64,000 nt of DNA from contig CM035806.1 in NCBI GenBank assembly GCA_020466095.1, positions 63,129,087 through 63,193,086 of the forward strand, written 5' to 3'. The notes beneath the pieces are model-generated. The model had not been told where the DNA came from and made no database searches. It saw only the letters and a list, made by a program, of their open reading frames with translations. Source of the stretch: Chlorops oryzae. Taxonomy: Eukaryota; Arthropoda; Insecta; Diptera; Chloropidae. Shown here piece by piece: positions 1 through 10,119 of this stretch (its first letter is position 1; each line of letters opens with the position of its first letter). The position numbers and the translations under genes were made by a program.

Positions 1-531
1 TTTTTGGTTTATTGGCGAGACGAAGCGCGGAGATGTAGAGAAACTACCCCTCCGCGCTTCATCTAAACTAAAATTCGCAAGGTGTATGTGTAAATACAGT
101 AAAAGTCCAATTCGACAAACAGACCTGTCGTACACGGAGTCTTTTACGCGCAAGGATGATAGACAGGGCAATATAAAATAGTTATTAACCTAAAACCTAG
201 GCAAATAACTATTTCGCCTGATTTTTCTTGAAAATACCTTTATCGGCAGTTTGAAAAATAAATAACCATTTTGCCAAAATTAAATTTAACAAAAAACTTT
301 TTCAATGATATGGACAGGGTGCTGTGTTCTTGCAAAGCACCTCTCGAACGGATGAAGATAGATTTAATGTTGTAAAACCCGCTTTTTGTGATTCTAAAAT
401 ACATTTCCGTACGTTGCGACACTTATTTTTGTGAAATACAGGGCACTATAAAGTCCGATGTTACATTGAACGATTGTCGGCCGATTTTTTTGTCGTATCC
501 CAAAAAACACAAAAACGATAACGAGTTCGAA
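1..531. other. AT-rich flank with one short hairpin
   Basis: No gene is recognisable. The only structure is an 11-bp perfect inverted repeat (GAAGCGCGGAG at 22-32, complement at 50-60) around a 17-bp loop. It could be the 3' hairpin of a Helitron-type element that continues off the left edge, but no terminal CTRR motif confirms this. Confidence 0.4.
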
Positions 532-1264
532 GCGATATCGCGCTTTTATCGTATTTTGCGTTCGATTCGAATTCGATTCGAAGAGAAAATGCGATATGAA
601 TTCGAAACGTTTGCAGCGAGCTCGCTTTTTTTATGGTGGAATTTATAAGAGTCTTGCCGACTACAGCACCCTGAAAGGGATTTTGAAGTTTTGTTGATTT
701 TTCGATAGGTGGCATCTAAAAACACTGTAGGCACGACTTTTTAGTTTTCTATTTTGAAAAGTCCTTGAGGGCTCACTGAAAAATAGCCCCAATGCAAAAT
801 GGTCCCGAACTGAAAATTCAAAAAGGCCCCAACATTTGGGGTCATTTTGCATTATAAAAAATTACCCCAAATCAAAAAATGAAAAAAGGCCCCATATGTA
901 ACATAAATTTTGAAAAATGCAAAATGGCCCAAAAATAATCGCCCTTAAAATTCGTGCTGTTGTTTTCAATACAAAATTTTGGGGCCTTTTTTCATTGTCA
1001 GTTTGGGGCCAATTTGCATTGGAGCCATTTTTCAGGGAGCCCTCGAGGACTTTTAAAAATATCAACAAAACTTCAAAATCTTTTTCAGGGTGCCGTAGTC
1101 GGCAAGACTCTTATGAATTCCACGATAAAAAAGCGAGCGCGCATTTTATAAATTCCACGATAAAAAAGCGAGCTCGAGGCGAGCTCGTTGCAAACGTTTC
1201 GAATTATTGTCGCATTTTCTCTTCGAATCGAACGCAAAATACGATAAAAGCGCGATATCGCGAA
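532..1264. mobile_element. Foldback element with ~300-bp arms
   Basis: The left arm (about 532-845) and right arm (about 962-1264) are imperfect reverse complements. Both carry the block 'gcgatatcgcgcttttatcg', then the run around 'aagagtcttgccgacta' and 'ttttgaagttttgttgat'. The loop is AT-rich with repeated 'ggcccca' and 'gcaaaatgg' words. There is no coding capacity; open frames across the arms are by-products of the repeat. Outer boundaries and TSD are not resolved. Part of the inner arm (about 690-770) is shared with the palindrome at 40384-41775. Confidence 0.75.
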
Positions 1265-1404
1265 AATTGCCTTCCGCGATTCGAGTTCGATTCGAAATCT
1301 TTAAAATGTTTGTGTTTAGTGGATACGAAACTTTAATTCTCGAAAGTAGTTTTGTTAATTTGTTTCCAAATCGCAATGCATTCGATAAACGAAAAAAAGT
1401 CATT

Positions 1405-1497
1405 AATTTCAATTCGGCGAAGACGGCGTAATGGGTAAGCAGACTAGAAAAATGACTAGAAATCGAGAGGTTCGATGTTCGAATCCCACAGCCGGTG
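1405..1497 (+). repeat. tRNA-like sequence (B-box present), probably SINE or pseudo-tRNA
   Basis: The segment has an A-box-like 'ggcgtaatgggtaagca' and a good B box 'gttcgaatccc' in tRNA-like spacing, but no convincing acceptor stem. It is best read as a tRNA-derived repeat rather than a working tRNA gene. No mate in the opposite orientation was found nearby, unlike the pairs at 52 and 63 kb. Confidence 0.35.
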
Positions 1498-1559
1498 GAT
1501 TCAAAAGCGTAGTTAACAGCATTAGAACCGTTTTTTTTATATGCCGAAAATAGTCTTAT

Positions 1560-1860
1560 AATAAGACTCTTATTTGAATTTTACATTAAATATAAAAATT
1601 AATGATTTTTTGCTAATCGAATATGATAGAAAATTCGACAAAAAGGCGAATCGAATATGATAAAAAATTCGAATAAAGCGCGATAGCAAAACGATAGTAA
1701 AATACGACTCGCGCGCGATTCGTAAACGATAAAAAATTCGATAAAAAATACGAGTCGCGTAAAATGGTGACTCCCACACGAATTCGAATTCGATTCGAGC
1801 TCGCCGCGAAGAGTTTACACGTCAAAACGAATTCGATTCGAACTCGTTGTGCTTATTGGG
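1560..1860. repeat. Degenerate ATCGAAT/TTCGAA-rich repeat
   Basis: The segment is dominated by irregular reiterations of 'aatcgaatatgat', 'aaaaattcgataaaa' and 'gaattcgaattcga', including many TTCGAA palindromes. The same words occur in the foldback arms at 540-600 and 1200-1290, so this may be a decayed relative of that element. No gene is seen. Confidence 0.5.
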
Positions 1861-1920
1861 ATATGGTTAAGGGAGGGGAAACGTACGTTTTTTTGCTTTC
1901 GTCTCCCCTCCCTTAGTCGG

Positions 1921-2375
1921 CTTCTACATTGAACGATTATCGACAACGATTTTCACAACGATTTTTTCAAATTCCTTTTGAAATTGTCTTCTGTCGGTGT
2001 TCGCTTCTACAATCCTACACGATTGCAAGCAACCGATTTAACTTTGTTGTGTTTTTCTTATGGACATTCGTTTATTGATTTATGCGAATTAAGTAAGTAA
2101 GTAATAAAATAAGTGGTTTGTTGACGCATTTTAAAATATAAAATTAAATTAGAATGGATTCAGACACTTCATAAAAAATTATTCAAACAATTCTTTGAAA
2201 CTGTTTTCCGTTCTACGAACGGCGGGAAAGGCAACTGTCAAAAATCGGCATGGAAAATCGACAACATGGCTAGTACAAACGATTTTGACCGCTTCACTTT
2301 CGTCTCTCCTCCCTTGCCTACAAACGCAAAAATCGGTGAGTGCTGTTGTGCCGACAATCGTCCAATGTAAAAGTA
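1921..2375. mobile_element. Possible small MITE, TTCTACATTGAACGAT-type ends
   Basis: The left end ('ttctacattgaacgattatc') and the reverse complement of about 2345-2375 ('ttttacattggacgattgtc') match well, and a third partial copy lies at 463-482. Internal sequence is non-coding. TSD is unresolved, so boundaries are approximate. Confidence 0.35.
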
Positions 2376-2602
2376 GACTTACCCACAAGCGACCAAAAAA
2401 TTTGCAGACAATCGTTCAATTTGGTATAGTGGTATTTAAGTAGCAGTGGAAATTCGAATGTGCACTGGCAAAGTTTCCACTTTTGCATGAACGACCCTGT
2501 TAGCAAGGTGTATAAAGTAGGCGCGATATCAGCGAATTTTAGCTTACTTTGAAGAAATTTTTTATATGGAAATGGTTGGGGCAGTAGGCTTTGGCTTTAA
2601 AA

Positions 2603-2912
2603 CTTACCGTCTCGACCTGCGATGGTTCATAGCATGCGATAGAAAGTATGCGATAGATCGCAAGTGGAGACCGCTCATGGCAGATGGTATGCTATATCTC
2701 GCATACCATATCGCATGCCATCTATCGCTTGCGATGGGCTGTTACTTTTGAGTTTATTTTATGTTGTTCTCTTTTCTGCAAGAACGGATTTACCCATATC
2801 GTCGGGTTTTTTTTTTCTTTTTTACTCTTTATATAACAAATTTCAATGTTTTAGCCATAAAATTTGACAGATGGTATGCGATGAACCATCGCATGTCGAG
2901 TCGCACTGTAAA
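2603..2912. mobile_element. MITE with GCGAT-rich terminal inverted repeats
   Basis: The left end 'ctcgacctgcgatggttcat' and the reverse complement of the right end ('ctcgacatgcgatggttcat') form imperfect inverted repeats. Inner sequence repeats 'gcatgcgatag' and 'gatggtatgc' words in both orientations, forming further hairpins. It is non-coding and the TSD was not resolved. Confidence 0.55.
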
Positions 2913-2925
2913 TTTCCACACATCC

Positions 2926-4135
2926 CAGCAAACATTTACACTCTTTTTAGACTGCTTTTAGACTCTAAATTTTGAGCAAAACAGTCTAAATTGAGCTTGA
3001 AAAAGACTCTAAAAAGAGTGTGTTTTTGTTTGAAAAGGGACACACGTTTAGAGTCTAAAATAAGAGTGTAAAAAAAGTATAATCGAACTGTTTTTTTTTA
3101 GAGTTTTATTATACTCTTTTAAGACTTTTTTATACTCTTCCCAGGATACATTTAGACACTTTTTAGACTTTTAAAACTGCGTTTTTAAAGTGTTATTGCA
3201 CTCTTTTTAAAGTTTTTTATGCTCTTTTTTGGAGTATGAAAAGAGTGTTTTTGCAGTCTAAATGAGACGTAAATCAACTCGCCTTTTTACCGCTATTTTT
3301 ACCCCTTTTTTTTCCTTTCATTGAAATTAAAATCATAATTTTTTTCACGTAATTTTTTTATTTTCTTCCAATATCTCGTCTTGTTTCGAAATCCCCAAAG
3401 GCACGCTCAGTTTTGAATGGCTTCATCGAAATAGGATTTTCTTGCTTCGAGCCCGCAACTTGTTTTCTAATGGCTATCAATTCCTGCAGAATCCGCTGCT
3501 GCACCTTCTCTATTGATTTCATCTCCACAGTGAGCTCATTCAGCTTCGTACGATTTTCTCTTACAGTTTTTGCTATTGTTTCTAACTTACCTGTATGTAG
3601 TAACACATATATATATAAATATAAATATATAAGAAACAGAGAGAAGGAGTGTTATGAATTCTTACCATTCTCATTTGATTCATGGTCAACATCGCTAATT
3701 TTGTTTTCTTCTGGTGGTATGTTTTCGGTATGGTCGAAGTAATCCTCGTTCACTGGCGAAAAACTGACGCAGCTGTTTTCTTCCAGATATATATATATAT
3801 ATATATATATAGCATTTGCAATCAAATCATCGCTCACTAAGTAATATAACAATCAAAAAACACTCAAATTTATGATAGTTATTTTTTAATCTTATTTTTG
3901 AGGACCCAATAAATATTTTGTCTTTTTAGACTCCATCATTTTTAGCGTTTCGTATTTAAAGTCTGTTAAGAGTGTTTTTATACTCAAAAATAATACAGTA
4001 AAAAAATGGTCAAATGTATAATTCTTTTATACTTTTTTAAGACTCTTATTTATGAGGGCTTTAAAATCAGTATAAATTAATACTCTTTTATGGCTCTAAA
4101 ATTTTCAGACTCAAAAATATTTTTAGCGGGAACAT
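2926..4135. mobile_element. Non-autonomous element with actctttt/agactctaaa subterminal repeats
   Basis: The left 330 bp contain many copies of 'actcttttta', 'agactctaaa' and their complements. The right end (about 3950-4135) carries the same words inverted. Near the left edge is 'cccagcaaacatttacactc', loosely mirrored by 'gttcccgctaaaaatatttt' read from the right. Dense short subterminal repeats around a core with spliced coding remnants resemble CACTA-type organisation. Superfamily and exact ends are inferred, not proven. The core holds the minus-strand coiled-coil remnant at 3358-3772. Confidence 0.5.
3358..3772 (-). pseudogene. Two-exon remnant of an acidic / coiled-coil TE accessory protein
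   Basis: Two minus-strand exons join in phase: 3772-3666 (acceptor 'gaaaacag', donor 'aatg|gtaaga') and 3590-3358 (acceptor 'acatacag', stop at 3358). The first is acidic (EDYF, PPEENKISD). The second begins GKLETIAKTV and is a heptad-rich helix (about residues 40-90) ending in a basic tail. No catalytic domain is visible and the N-terminus is not found. The layout (acidic segment, coiled coil) recalls the DUF4806-type protein at 21526-37712, so I infer a related accessory gene reduced to its middle exons. Alternative: an unrelated small host protein; its position between subterminal repeats argues for TE cargo. Confidence 0.45.
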
Positions 4136-4160
4136 GGCGCAAATTTTGCCAATCAAAATC

Positions 4161-4399
4161 TAGTGGCATTCAAGCAACAGTGCAAATCGCAGTGTGCAAT
4201 ATTTGCACTGCTTTTTTTGTACGCAATTTGACAAGTGCAAATATTGCACACTGCGTTTGCACTGTTGCTTGAATACCACTAGAAGTGGTAAATGTAAAAC
4301 ATTTGCCCGGCCGCGGAATTATTTTTCCATACAAATAAATTTGCACAAACGCAAAATTTGGGAGGGTGCAAAAATTGCATACCTGCTTGAATCCCACTA
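4161..4399. mobile_element. MITE with ~15-bp ends and an inner hairpin
   Basis: The ends are 'tagtggcattcaagca' and the complement of 'tgcttgaatcccacta'. Inside, 4165-4282 is a nearly perfect hairpin in which 'caacagtgcaaa' and 'cagtgtgcaatatttgcact' recur inverted. It may be two MITE copies partly overlapped. Non-coding. Confidence 0.65.
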
Positions 4400-4663
4400 T
4401 TGTAATAAATTGCAATAAGTTCAATGTACACGGATGAGCTAAAAAAAAGAAAAATAAACTAGAAATCATGTACCCAGCAAGGCACGATTTACAAATAAAT
4501 ATTTTATCGTGGAAATCAGGACTTAATAAAACTAGGCAAAATATTTTATATTAAATTTCATATTGAACATCGTGATTTCTTAAGTATAAATATATATGGC
4601 AGCACCGTCCACTGCCAGGGCTGTAAGTATATTTTACAGCTGATTATATCGTTATTTTCAAAA

Positions 4664-5530
4664 ATGGAATCGCGAACACGAAATTTTTTTCACGAGAAAA
4701 AAAAACAATTTTTAGAAAATGAAGCCACCGATAAATATCGATTGGAGCAAAGGTAACTGGGTTGGTACATTAATCTCAAAAGTGATTTTTTAAAACGAGC
4801 TTCGCAGAGAAACGCGAATTAGATAAGATCCTCAATGATATTGTTCCAGAAAAACAAGTTCATGAACTTAAGTCTGTGTACAAAAATTACCGAGCAAACG
4901 ATTTTGAAGTGCTTTTTGATATTCTTCATAAGTATATTTTTGGTAATAAAATAAGGTCCATTACTTTAGAAATTGAAAACTGGGAGTATGAGTCATCCTT
5001 GGATAATTTTCCGCCCATGATTTCAAAAATATTTAGTTGCTTAAGATGTAGCATCTATTTCGAAAGAAAGATTGAAACTAATTCTGTTTTTTTGCAGCCA
5101 CAATGAACGATACAGAAGCCTCATATTGGCAAGGCTGCACCCCAAAAGACCCCTACCTACTCTGTATTGCGATGCGATACACAATTCGATCCGATAGCTT
5201 ATTTCGAGTCGCAATTGGAACGGTTTTTTATAGTTTTTGATTCGTTAAAATTGAACTGATTGGTTCGGAAATGCATTTCCAACATACCAATTAATCTGAA
5301 AAAGGATATAAGTGCAAACAACCGTTCCAATGGCGACTCGAAATAAGCTATCGCATCAAATTGCGTATCGCATCGTAATACTGCGTAATAAAACTGCAAT
5401 GGACAAGTTAGACAAAACTATAAGAAACAAAAGCGAAGAGGTCGGAAGAGAAACTAAGCCAGAAAGCTTCTCTTGCAAAAGCCGAGGACAGATCAGATTA
5501 GCTCATATGATTAAAAAGCACAATTTGTAA
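4664..5530 (+). CDS. Unrecognised three-exon host gene, exon 3 interrupted by a MITE
   Basis: Exons are 4664-4752, 4800-4942, and 5098-5161 continuing at 5383-5530. Donors (AG|GTAACT, TTTG|GTAATA) and acceptors (AAACGAG, TTTTTTTGCAG) agree in phase, and an AATAAA lies 22 nt after the stop (5552-5557). Without the insertion the frame would run 147 codons; with it, translation meets a TGA inside the MITE. The protein starts MESRTRNFF, is charged, and has a predicted helical stretch (ELDKILNDIV to FDILHKYIF, about residues 34-77) and a basic C-terminus ending MIKKHNL. I do not recognise the family and give no function. It converges on PIG-X. The phase-consistent splice sites and poly(A) signal make it a credible gene; whether it still works depends on whether the MITE is fixed or spliced out. 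Confidence 0.6.
5162..5379. mobile_element. MITE inserted in a coding exon, TSD ACT
   Basis: Inverted repeats of about 60 bp: the left reads 'attgcgatgcgatacacaat' and the right, complemented, 'attacgatgcgatacgcaat'; both continue into 'gatagcttatttcgagtcgc'. The flanking ACT (5159-5161 and 5380-5382) is the TSD that restores an open frame in the surrounding gene. The 3-bp TSD suggests a PIF/Harbinger-type MITE, though ACT is not the usual TWA target. Confidence 0.8.
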
Positions 5531-5551
5531 GTAGAGCTGCTAGAGTTAACA

Positions 5552-5630
5552 AATAAATGTTAAGGAAAAGCATGAGTTTGAGATGCAAATCCTTCGACTA
5601 AAACTGTAAGATCAGAAATAAGAATTTATT
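5552..5630. promoter_or_regulatory. Facing poly(A) signals of two convergent genes
   Basis: AATAAA on the plus strand at 5552-5557 follows the stop of the 4664-5530 gene by 22 nt. AATAAA on the minus strand at 5630-5625 lies about 66 nt past the PIG-X stop. The two 3' ends share this short intergenic stretch, as is common in compact fly gene pairs. Confidence 0.6.
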
Positions 5631-5695
5631 ATAAGCGAGATCTTTAACTAGTTTAAATTCATTTTTAATAAAAGAAACATCTAAAATTCAATAAT

Positions 5696-6674
5696 TTATT
5701 TCGTCTTTTGATCTAAAATATGCTGTTCTTCTAATTTTTGATTAATAACGCGTGGTACAGTCCGAGTGCAAAATACGGTAATAAGCGATACAATCCAACT
5801 GCATATTATCGTAGCATAAAGTACCAGCGGAAACGATTTGGCATTTCCGACTGGAATTTTGGTAATCAAGGGAGTCTTAATGTAAAATTCAACATTCATA
5901 GCACGCCAATTACAGTCAGCTTCATTTTTTGATGAAATTGATTCGGGTGAAAAGGTTGTAAAAATAGAATTACTTCCTTCGAGGCAATGCCTTATGTTTG
6001 GTGTTACCAGCAACTCCTCATCAATATGTTCATCGTGGCTCCTATGGCATTTAATGTACATTAATGGCGTAGTCAATTCAACTTCAACATGTGTGCTTAG
6101 AAGGAGTTCAATATAAAATTAATATCAAGCATGTAGTTATATTGTTTAATATACTTACTTTTCGCTGCTGGGAGCATGGTATCGATAGTGTATTGGTATC
6201 TTAAGGCTATCACTAGCCTTGGGTACGCTTTTGAGTACTACAGTAAAGGGTATTGCTTTTTCAGCTGGAGCCTCAAGGTCAACGAACTCCGGGTATATTG
6301 CATTCAACTAAAAAGAAAACTGTAAATGCATTCTTTCTAGAACAGAATTTGTTTTGTCAATTAAAAACCTTTTTTATCCGTTTCAAATCGTTCAACTGGT
6401 CAACGCTTATATAGACAGAAGCTGGAAAATGCTGTTCCACGGCATAGACGCAGTTTTTGCCGGCCAAACGATAATCAAATTGCAAATTATAGATGAGGTC
6501 TCTAGTATGTGCAAGAATAGTTATTTCTTAGGATAATATATGCAAATAAATACTCTACCGATGGCATCCACTTTTGTTCAATTCCATGCTCATAATAGTG
6601 ACGGAAGTGCTCCAAACGACAGTCAAAAACGAAATTAGGAGCATCAGCACAACAGCGAATGTTTTTGGCAACAT
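5696..6674 (-). CDS. PIG-X: PIG-X, GPI mannosyltransferase I stabilising subunit
   Basis: PIG-X partners PIG-M in the ER membrane, where the first mannose is added to the GPI anchor precursor. Four exons on the minus strand (6674-6559, 6501-6369, 6307-6159, 6095-5696) join in phase to give 265 residues, close to the size of animal PIG-X (about 250-270). Residues 1-24 form a signal peptide (MLPKTFAVVLMLLISF). The luminal part shows the family landmarks CHRDL, FPASVYISVDQL, YPEFVDLEAP, IPIHYRYHAP and TTPLMYIKC. One membrane helix at about 221-242 (FPLVLYATIICSWIVSL) is followed by a 23-residue tail. Start choice: the ATG precedes the signal peptide and no upstream in-frame ATG fits. The donor after exon 2 (AAG|GTTTTT) is weak but keeps phase. 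No disrupting change was seen, so this is the clearest intact host gene in the window. Confidence 0.9.
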
Positions 6675-7132
6675 GGCTCGGCACGTGTGAGCTGAGGCAC
6701 TAAGGCAAATCCGCTAAAACATCTCAAACTTTACGTGGATTTCGTTGAGTTGGTTTATATTTTTGATATCGTGTGACTAGTGCTGGATAAATTTTGTACA
6801 TTTTGGTACATTTGGTACAATCAGTACATTTGTGCATATAAAACAATAAAACTACACATAGTGCCAAAAAAAAAATTGATTCGTTCTTTCCTATCTTCAC
6901 CAGCGCGGTCGCACGCATGTGAAATATGTTTTCAAACAATTTTAATTATTTCTTCATAATACATAATAATAAAGAGCCCACGATATGGTTAGAGCGCGCT
7001 CACACATTGCGACCGTTTACACGTGCGTCAACATATTTCAATAAAACGCACGTGTGTGAGAGACGCTAACGGGAACAGCATGAGGGTTTTTACAGAACAT
7101 ACTCGGCTATTCTTCTTGTGTTCAACGCCTTT
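6675..7132. other. 5' flank of PIG-X
   Basis: AT-rich non-coding DNA. There is a cluster of 'ttggtacat' words at 6800-6825 and two inverted 'gaaatatgtt' blocks (6918-6930, 7030-7045) beside GC-rich 'ggtcgca' words, perhaps a decayed MITE. The PIG-X promoter should lie here, but no TATA box or Inr can be assigned with confidence. Confidence 0.35.
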
Positions 7133-7734
7133 GACTGTCTTTACATTATGCGTGTTCACCCTTGCGTTTTTTCGAATTCCCTTTTAAAACTCCTACGAAA
7201 CGCGCAGAGCATTTAGACGATGATTTTCACCCTGCGTTGCTGCTTGTCGTTTTTTGACATTTAAGCGGCCTATCGTTTTCATCGCTTATTCACAACATAA
7301 ACATCTTCGACAGTTTGAATAATATTACATATATTTCATCGACAAATTGATAAGAAGAATAAAATGAATAATAATTAAGATTAAATAATTGAATATCTTC
7401 TTGATATGGCGCAAGACTTAATTGCAGCTCCAAATTTTATTTTATATGACAATATACCTATATTGTTTAATTTCTTCACAAAATTTAAACTTTTTTCTTT
7501 CGTAACCGATATTTTAAACTCTTCTTCGGCGCTCCGAATTTGAAAACTAGAAAAACAATATGAAAACAAATGTCAAAATAACGAAAACAATCAAAGAAAA
7601 ATGTCAAAAGCACCCCTGAGCTTAGCTGCTCTTGCGTGTTTGTCTACCCTGCTGACTTCTCTATTCCGCTTGCCCAAAAGCTCGTTCCCCTTGCGTGCTC
7701 ACCCAGGGTAAACACGCATAGTGTAAAGACCGTC
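7133..7734. mobile_element. MITE, ends GACTGTCTTTACA, TSD TTT
   Basis: The left end 'gactgtctttacattatgcg' and the complemented right end 'gacggtctttacactatgcg' match over about 30 bp. Flanking TTT on both sides (7130-7132, 7735-7737) would be a 3-bp TSD. A minus-strand open frame (7569-7381) inside gives no recognisable protein. Probably PIF/Harbinger-like by TSD size. Confidence 0.7.
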
Positions 7735-7749
7735 TTTGGGTTAGAGTTC

Positions 7750-7783
7750 GCAAACTATCGATAGTCGGCACCATCGATAGGAG
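7750..7783. promoter_or_regulatory. ATCGATAG motif pair (DREF-like / hAT-border repeat)
   Basis: 'aactatcgatagt' and 'accatcgatagg' sit in 34 bp, mirrored by a larger cluster at 8221-8285. The core TATCGATA is the DREF site of flies, but here the copies flank a MITE and recur at 10.0, 15.5, 16.0-16.3, 51.6 and 53.2 kb, so a repeat-family origin is at least as likely. Confidence 0.3.
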
Positions 7784-7791
7784 GCCATTTA

Positions 7792-8205
7792 GAGGCCATT
7801 TACACGTTAAGACATTTCGATAATGAAACACACCTTTTTTGGGCTATGAACGCACGGGGATGTGGTATGGTAGCGTTTTTCTCTCTTCCCCCTGCCACCC
7901 TTGCCATCGAAAATTTGTTTCATTATCGAACTGTCTTAAGGGCTCTACGCTCTAAAGCAGCAAGTAAATTTCCTATACCAAACACATGTAGAAATTATAA
8001 AGAAGTACTTTGGCTTACTTTCGCTACTTGAACGCATACGCTAATTACAAGTAATCGGACTCACGGGGTTGCATTTAAGTCATACATTTTCTATATATCT
8101 GTCGACCTGTCATCGAAATTTCAACTCTGATTTCCTTTCTTCACAAGAACGAGCTCTATACTTTCTGCATATCTGCGTAGAGCCCATTAACGTGTAAATG
8201 GCCTC
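7792..8205. mobile_element. GAGGCCATTTACACG MITE, copy 1 (interrupted)
   Basis: The 5' end 'gaggccatttacacgttaag' continues 'acatttcgataatgaaac'. The 3' end is its inverse, split by a second MITE at 7939-8186. Core 'cacggggatgtggtatggta' is shared with the second copy at 51378-51536, so the family is real. Non-coding. Confidence 0.8.
7939..8186. mobile_element. GGGCTCTACGC MITE nested in the preceding element, TSD TTA
   Basis: Ends 'agggctctacgctctaaag' and complemented 'tgggctctacgc' are flanked by TTA (7936-7938, 8187-8189). The same terminal sequence bounds the outer MITE at 8500-17421. PIF/Harbinger-type TSD. Confidence 0.7.
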
Positions 8206-8220
8206 CATACACTGTTCTAA

Positions 8221-8285
8221 AACCATCGATAGTCACGATAGTGACAAGCAATCGATAGTATCGATAGTGCCATCGATAGGTTGCG
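8221..8285. repeat. Cluster of ATCGATAGT palindromes
   Basis: Four ATCGATAG copies in 65 bp ('ccatcgatagtcacgatagt', 'caatcgatagtatcgatagt', 'ccatcgatagg'). The terminal part 'ggttgcgaactctact' inverts 'agagttcgcaaact' at 7743-7756, so 7743-8295 looks like a further decayed element that hosts the MITE at 7792. Confidence 0.5.
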
Positions 8286-8969
8286 AACTCTACTTTGGGT
8301 CAATGCAACCGTCTGCGAGGTTTCAAGAGGAAAGGTTAATTTCCCTTTGCAAACCATTATATTGAAAAAAATTTATATGAATTTTTCGCAATGTTAGCTT
8401 TATTTTCGGTCAATATGTTTGGAATATAAACCCCTTTTTAGAAATGAATCCGTTATTATTTCACTGATTTGTAATATCAGCCCTGCGTGAATGAGGTAAA
8501 GGGCTCTACCAGTGTTGCAAGATGGGTTTTGTGAAATTCTGCTAGACAGCGCTTTATTTTCAGCAAGATTCAGCTGAATTCAAAAATGCCAGTTTTCGTA
8601 TAGAAAAATTTTTAGGTCGTTACTAAAAAAAAGGTATGACACTGTCTTCTAGTGAACTACAGTACTTCCCGCTTAGTTGACACACCAAAATTGCTCGACT
8701 TTTTATGCAACTAAGCGGGGATATCAAATAACCGAGTATTCGGATAATTGCAATATAATTTCAAATAACCGAATATATGGTTAAATAACCGTATATTGCA
8801 TTTAATAGAGTTTAAGTGCAACTTAAAATGTACATATTTGTTTACATATTTACATATTTTTCTTTGTAGGAATTATCTAACAGTCTTCCCGAGAGAAGAA
8901 GTGTGTAATCTTAGACTGGACCCGATTTTTATCAATTGTTTTCAAGACGTCTGTTTCCATTTTGGGCTT

Positions 8970-10003
8970 AATTTTACTTTAGTGACATATGGGGGATTTG
9001 GCTTAAATTTGGCAAGTATACGTAAAACACCTTCCTGAGCCCGAATATGCAATCCGTTTTTGGGGGTCACGTATGGTTTAGAAGATATCGCAATTTAAAG
9101 TTTGTATGAAAACACTATGGAAATTGACTGGAGCAAAAGCGTAGCGCTACCAGACTTCACGTTTTGGAAAAATCTGCCAATTGGTAGATTTAAGTAGTTG
9201 TTGTATGATTCGAATAAAAAAAGATAAAAATTGAGAAAATATGAAGAAAACAAATGGAGAAAATAGGAAAAAAATTGACAAAAATGGAAAAATAGAGAAA
9301 AAAATGGGGAAATTAAAAAAAAGAAAAAATGAGAAAAATTAAAAAAAAAATTGGAGAAAATTAAGGTTTTCCACAAGAAAAACGTGAAAATTTTTTTCAA
9401 AAATCGCGCGCGCCTGCGGCGCTGCTTTGTTTTCTTCACTTCACCGCCACTTTATCAATTTCACAATTTCAACTCTTGCACCTGAAAAGGACCAATTGGT
9501 GGGTTACTCCCTCGCCGATCCGAAATTCTAATTTGAATTTCTCTCTTCCTCATCATCGACTTCAATGGCGTAGCTAGAGTGGGATTCTTCATCTGAAAGG
9601 TGCCTCTCCCTTACGTGTTTTTGGCTTTCGCATGCTGCCACATCGATTCAATCGTATTTGTGTGCGCTTTTATATATCCTTTATTTCAATTGTATTTATT
9701 TCCTTCATTAAAACATTTTTTATATATAGAAAAAATTAATTCCACACTTTTTATAAATATGGCAGCATTTCATACAAAATTTTCTGAATTTTGCTCTTAA
9801 ATCCAAATCAAATAGTCTGGCAACGCCGCAAAAGTTAAAATGATCTAAAAATTCGTGCTTTTTTTTGGCAATTTTCAAATCGTTATATCTTCTAAGCCAG
9901 ACGCGACCCCCAAAAACGGATTGCAGATTCGGGCTCAGGGGGTCATTTTACATATAGTGGAAAAAACAAAAAAAAATCCCCCATATGTCACTAAAGTAAA
10001 ATT
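8970..10003. mobile_element. MITE with AATTTTACTTTAGTGACATA ends
   Basis: Terminal repeats of about 30 bp are followed by a second inverted block ('ctgagcccgaatatgcaatc' on the left, complement of 'gattgcagattcgggctcag' on the right). Internal DNA includes the polypurine stretch at 9210-9365. No coding region; TSD unresolved. Confidence 0.7.
9210..9365 (+). repeat. Polypurine GAAAA/TGGAGAAAA tract
   Basis: About 155 bp, over 85% A+G on the plus strand, made of irregular 'gagaaaa' and 'atgg' units. The minus-strand open frame it creates (Phe/Ser/Leu-rich) is a composition artefact. Confidence 0.6.
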
Positions 10004-10119
10004 GTTCCGGGTATCGATACTTTTGGGGCGATACTATCGAAATTTGGCATTGAGGCCTTTTACATTAAGGCCGGTATCGAGCAGATACTAATTTATCTTT
10101 GTAGAGTTGGCCATATATT

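Noticed and set aside
3785..3810. (TA)n run read as a repeated IY peptide
   Set aside because: Microsatellite in the intron before the 3772 acceptor; not coding.
8500..8509. Chance match of GGGCTCTAC to MITE ends
   Set aside because: Initially doubted, but the 8-bp hAT TSD and TAA flanks at both outer borders support a split MITE, so it was kept as a feature rather than dismissed.
9095..9439. 114-codon minus-strand frame rich in Phe
   Set aside because: Product of the GAAAA polypurine tract; no domain, no splice support.
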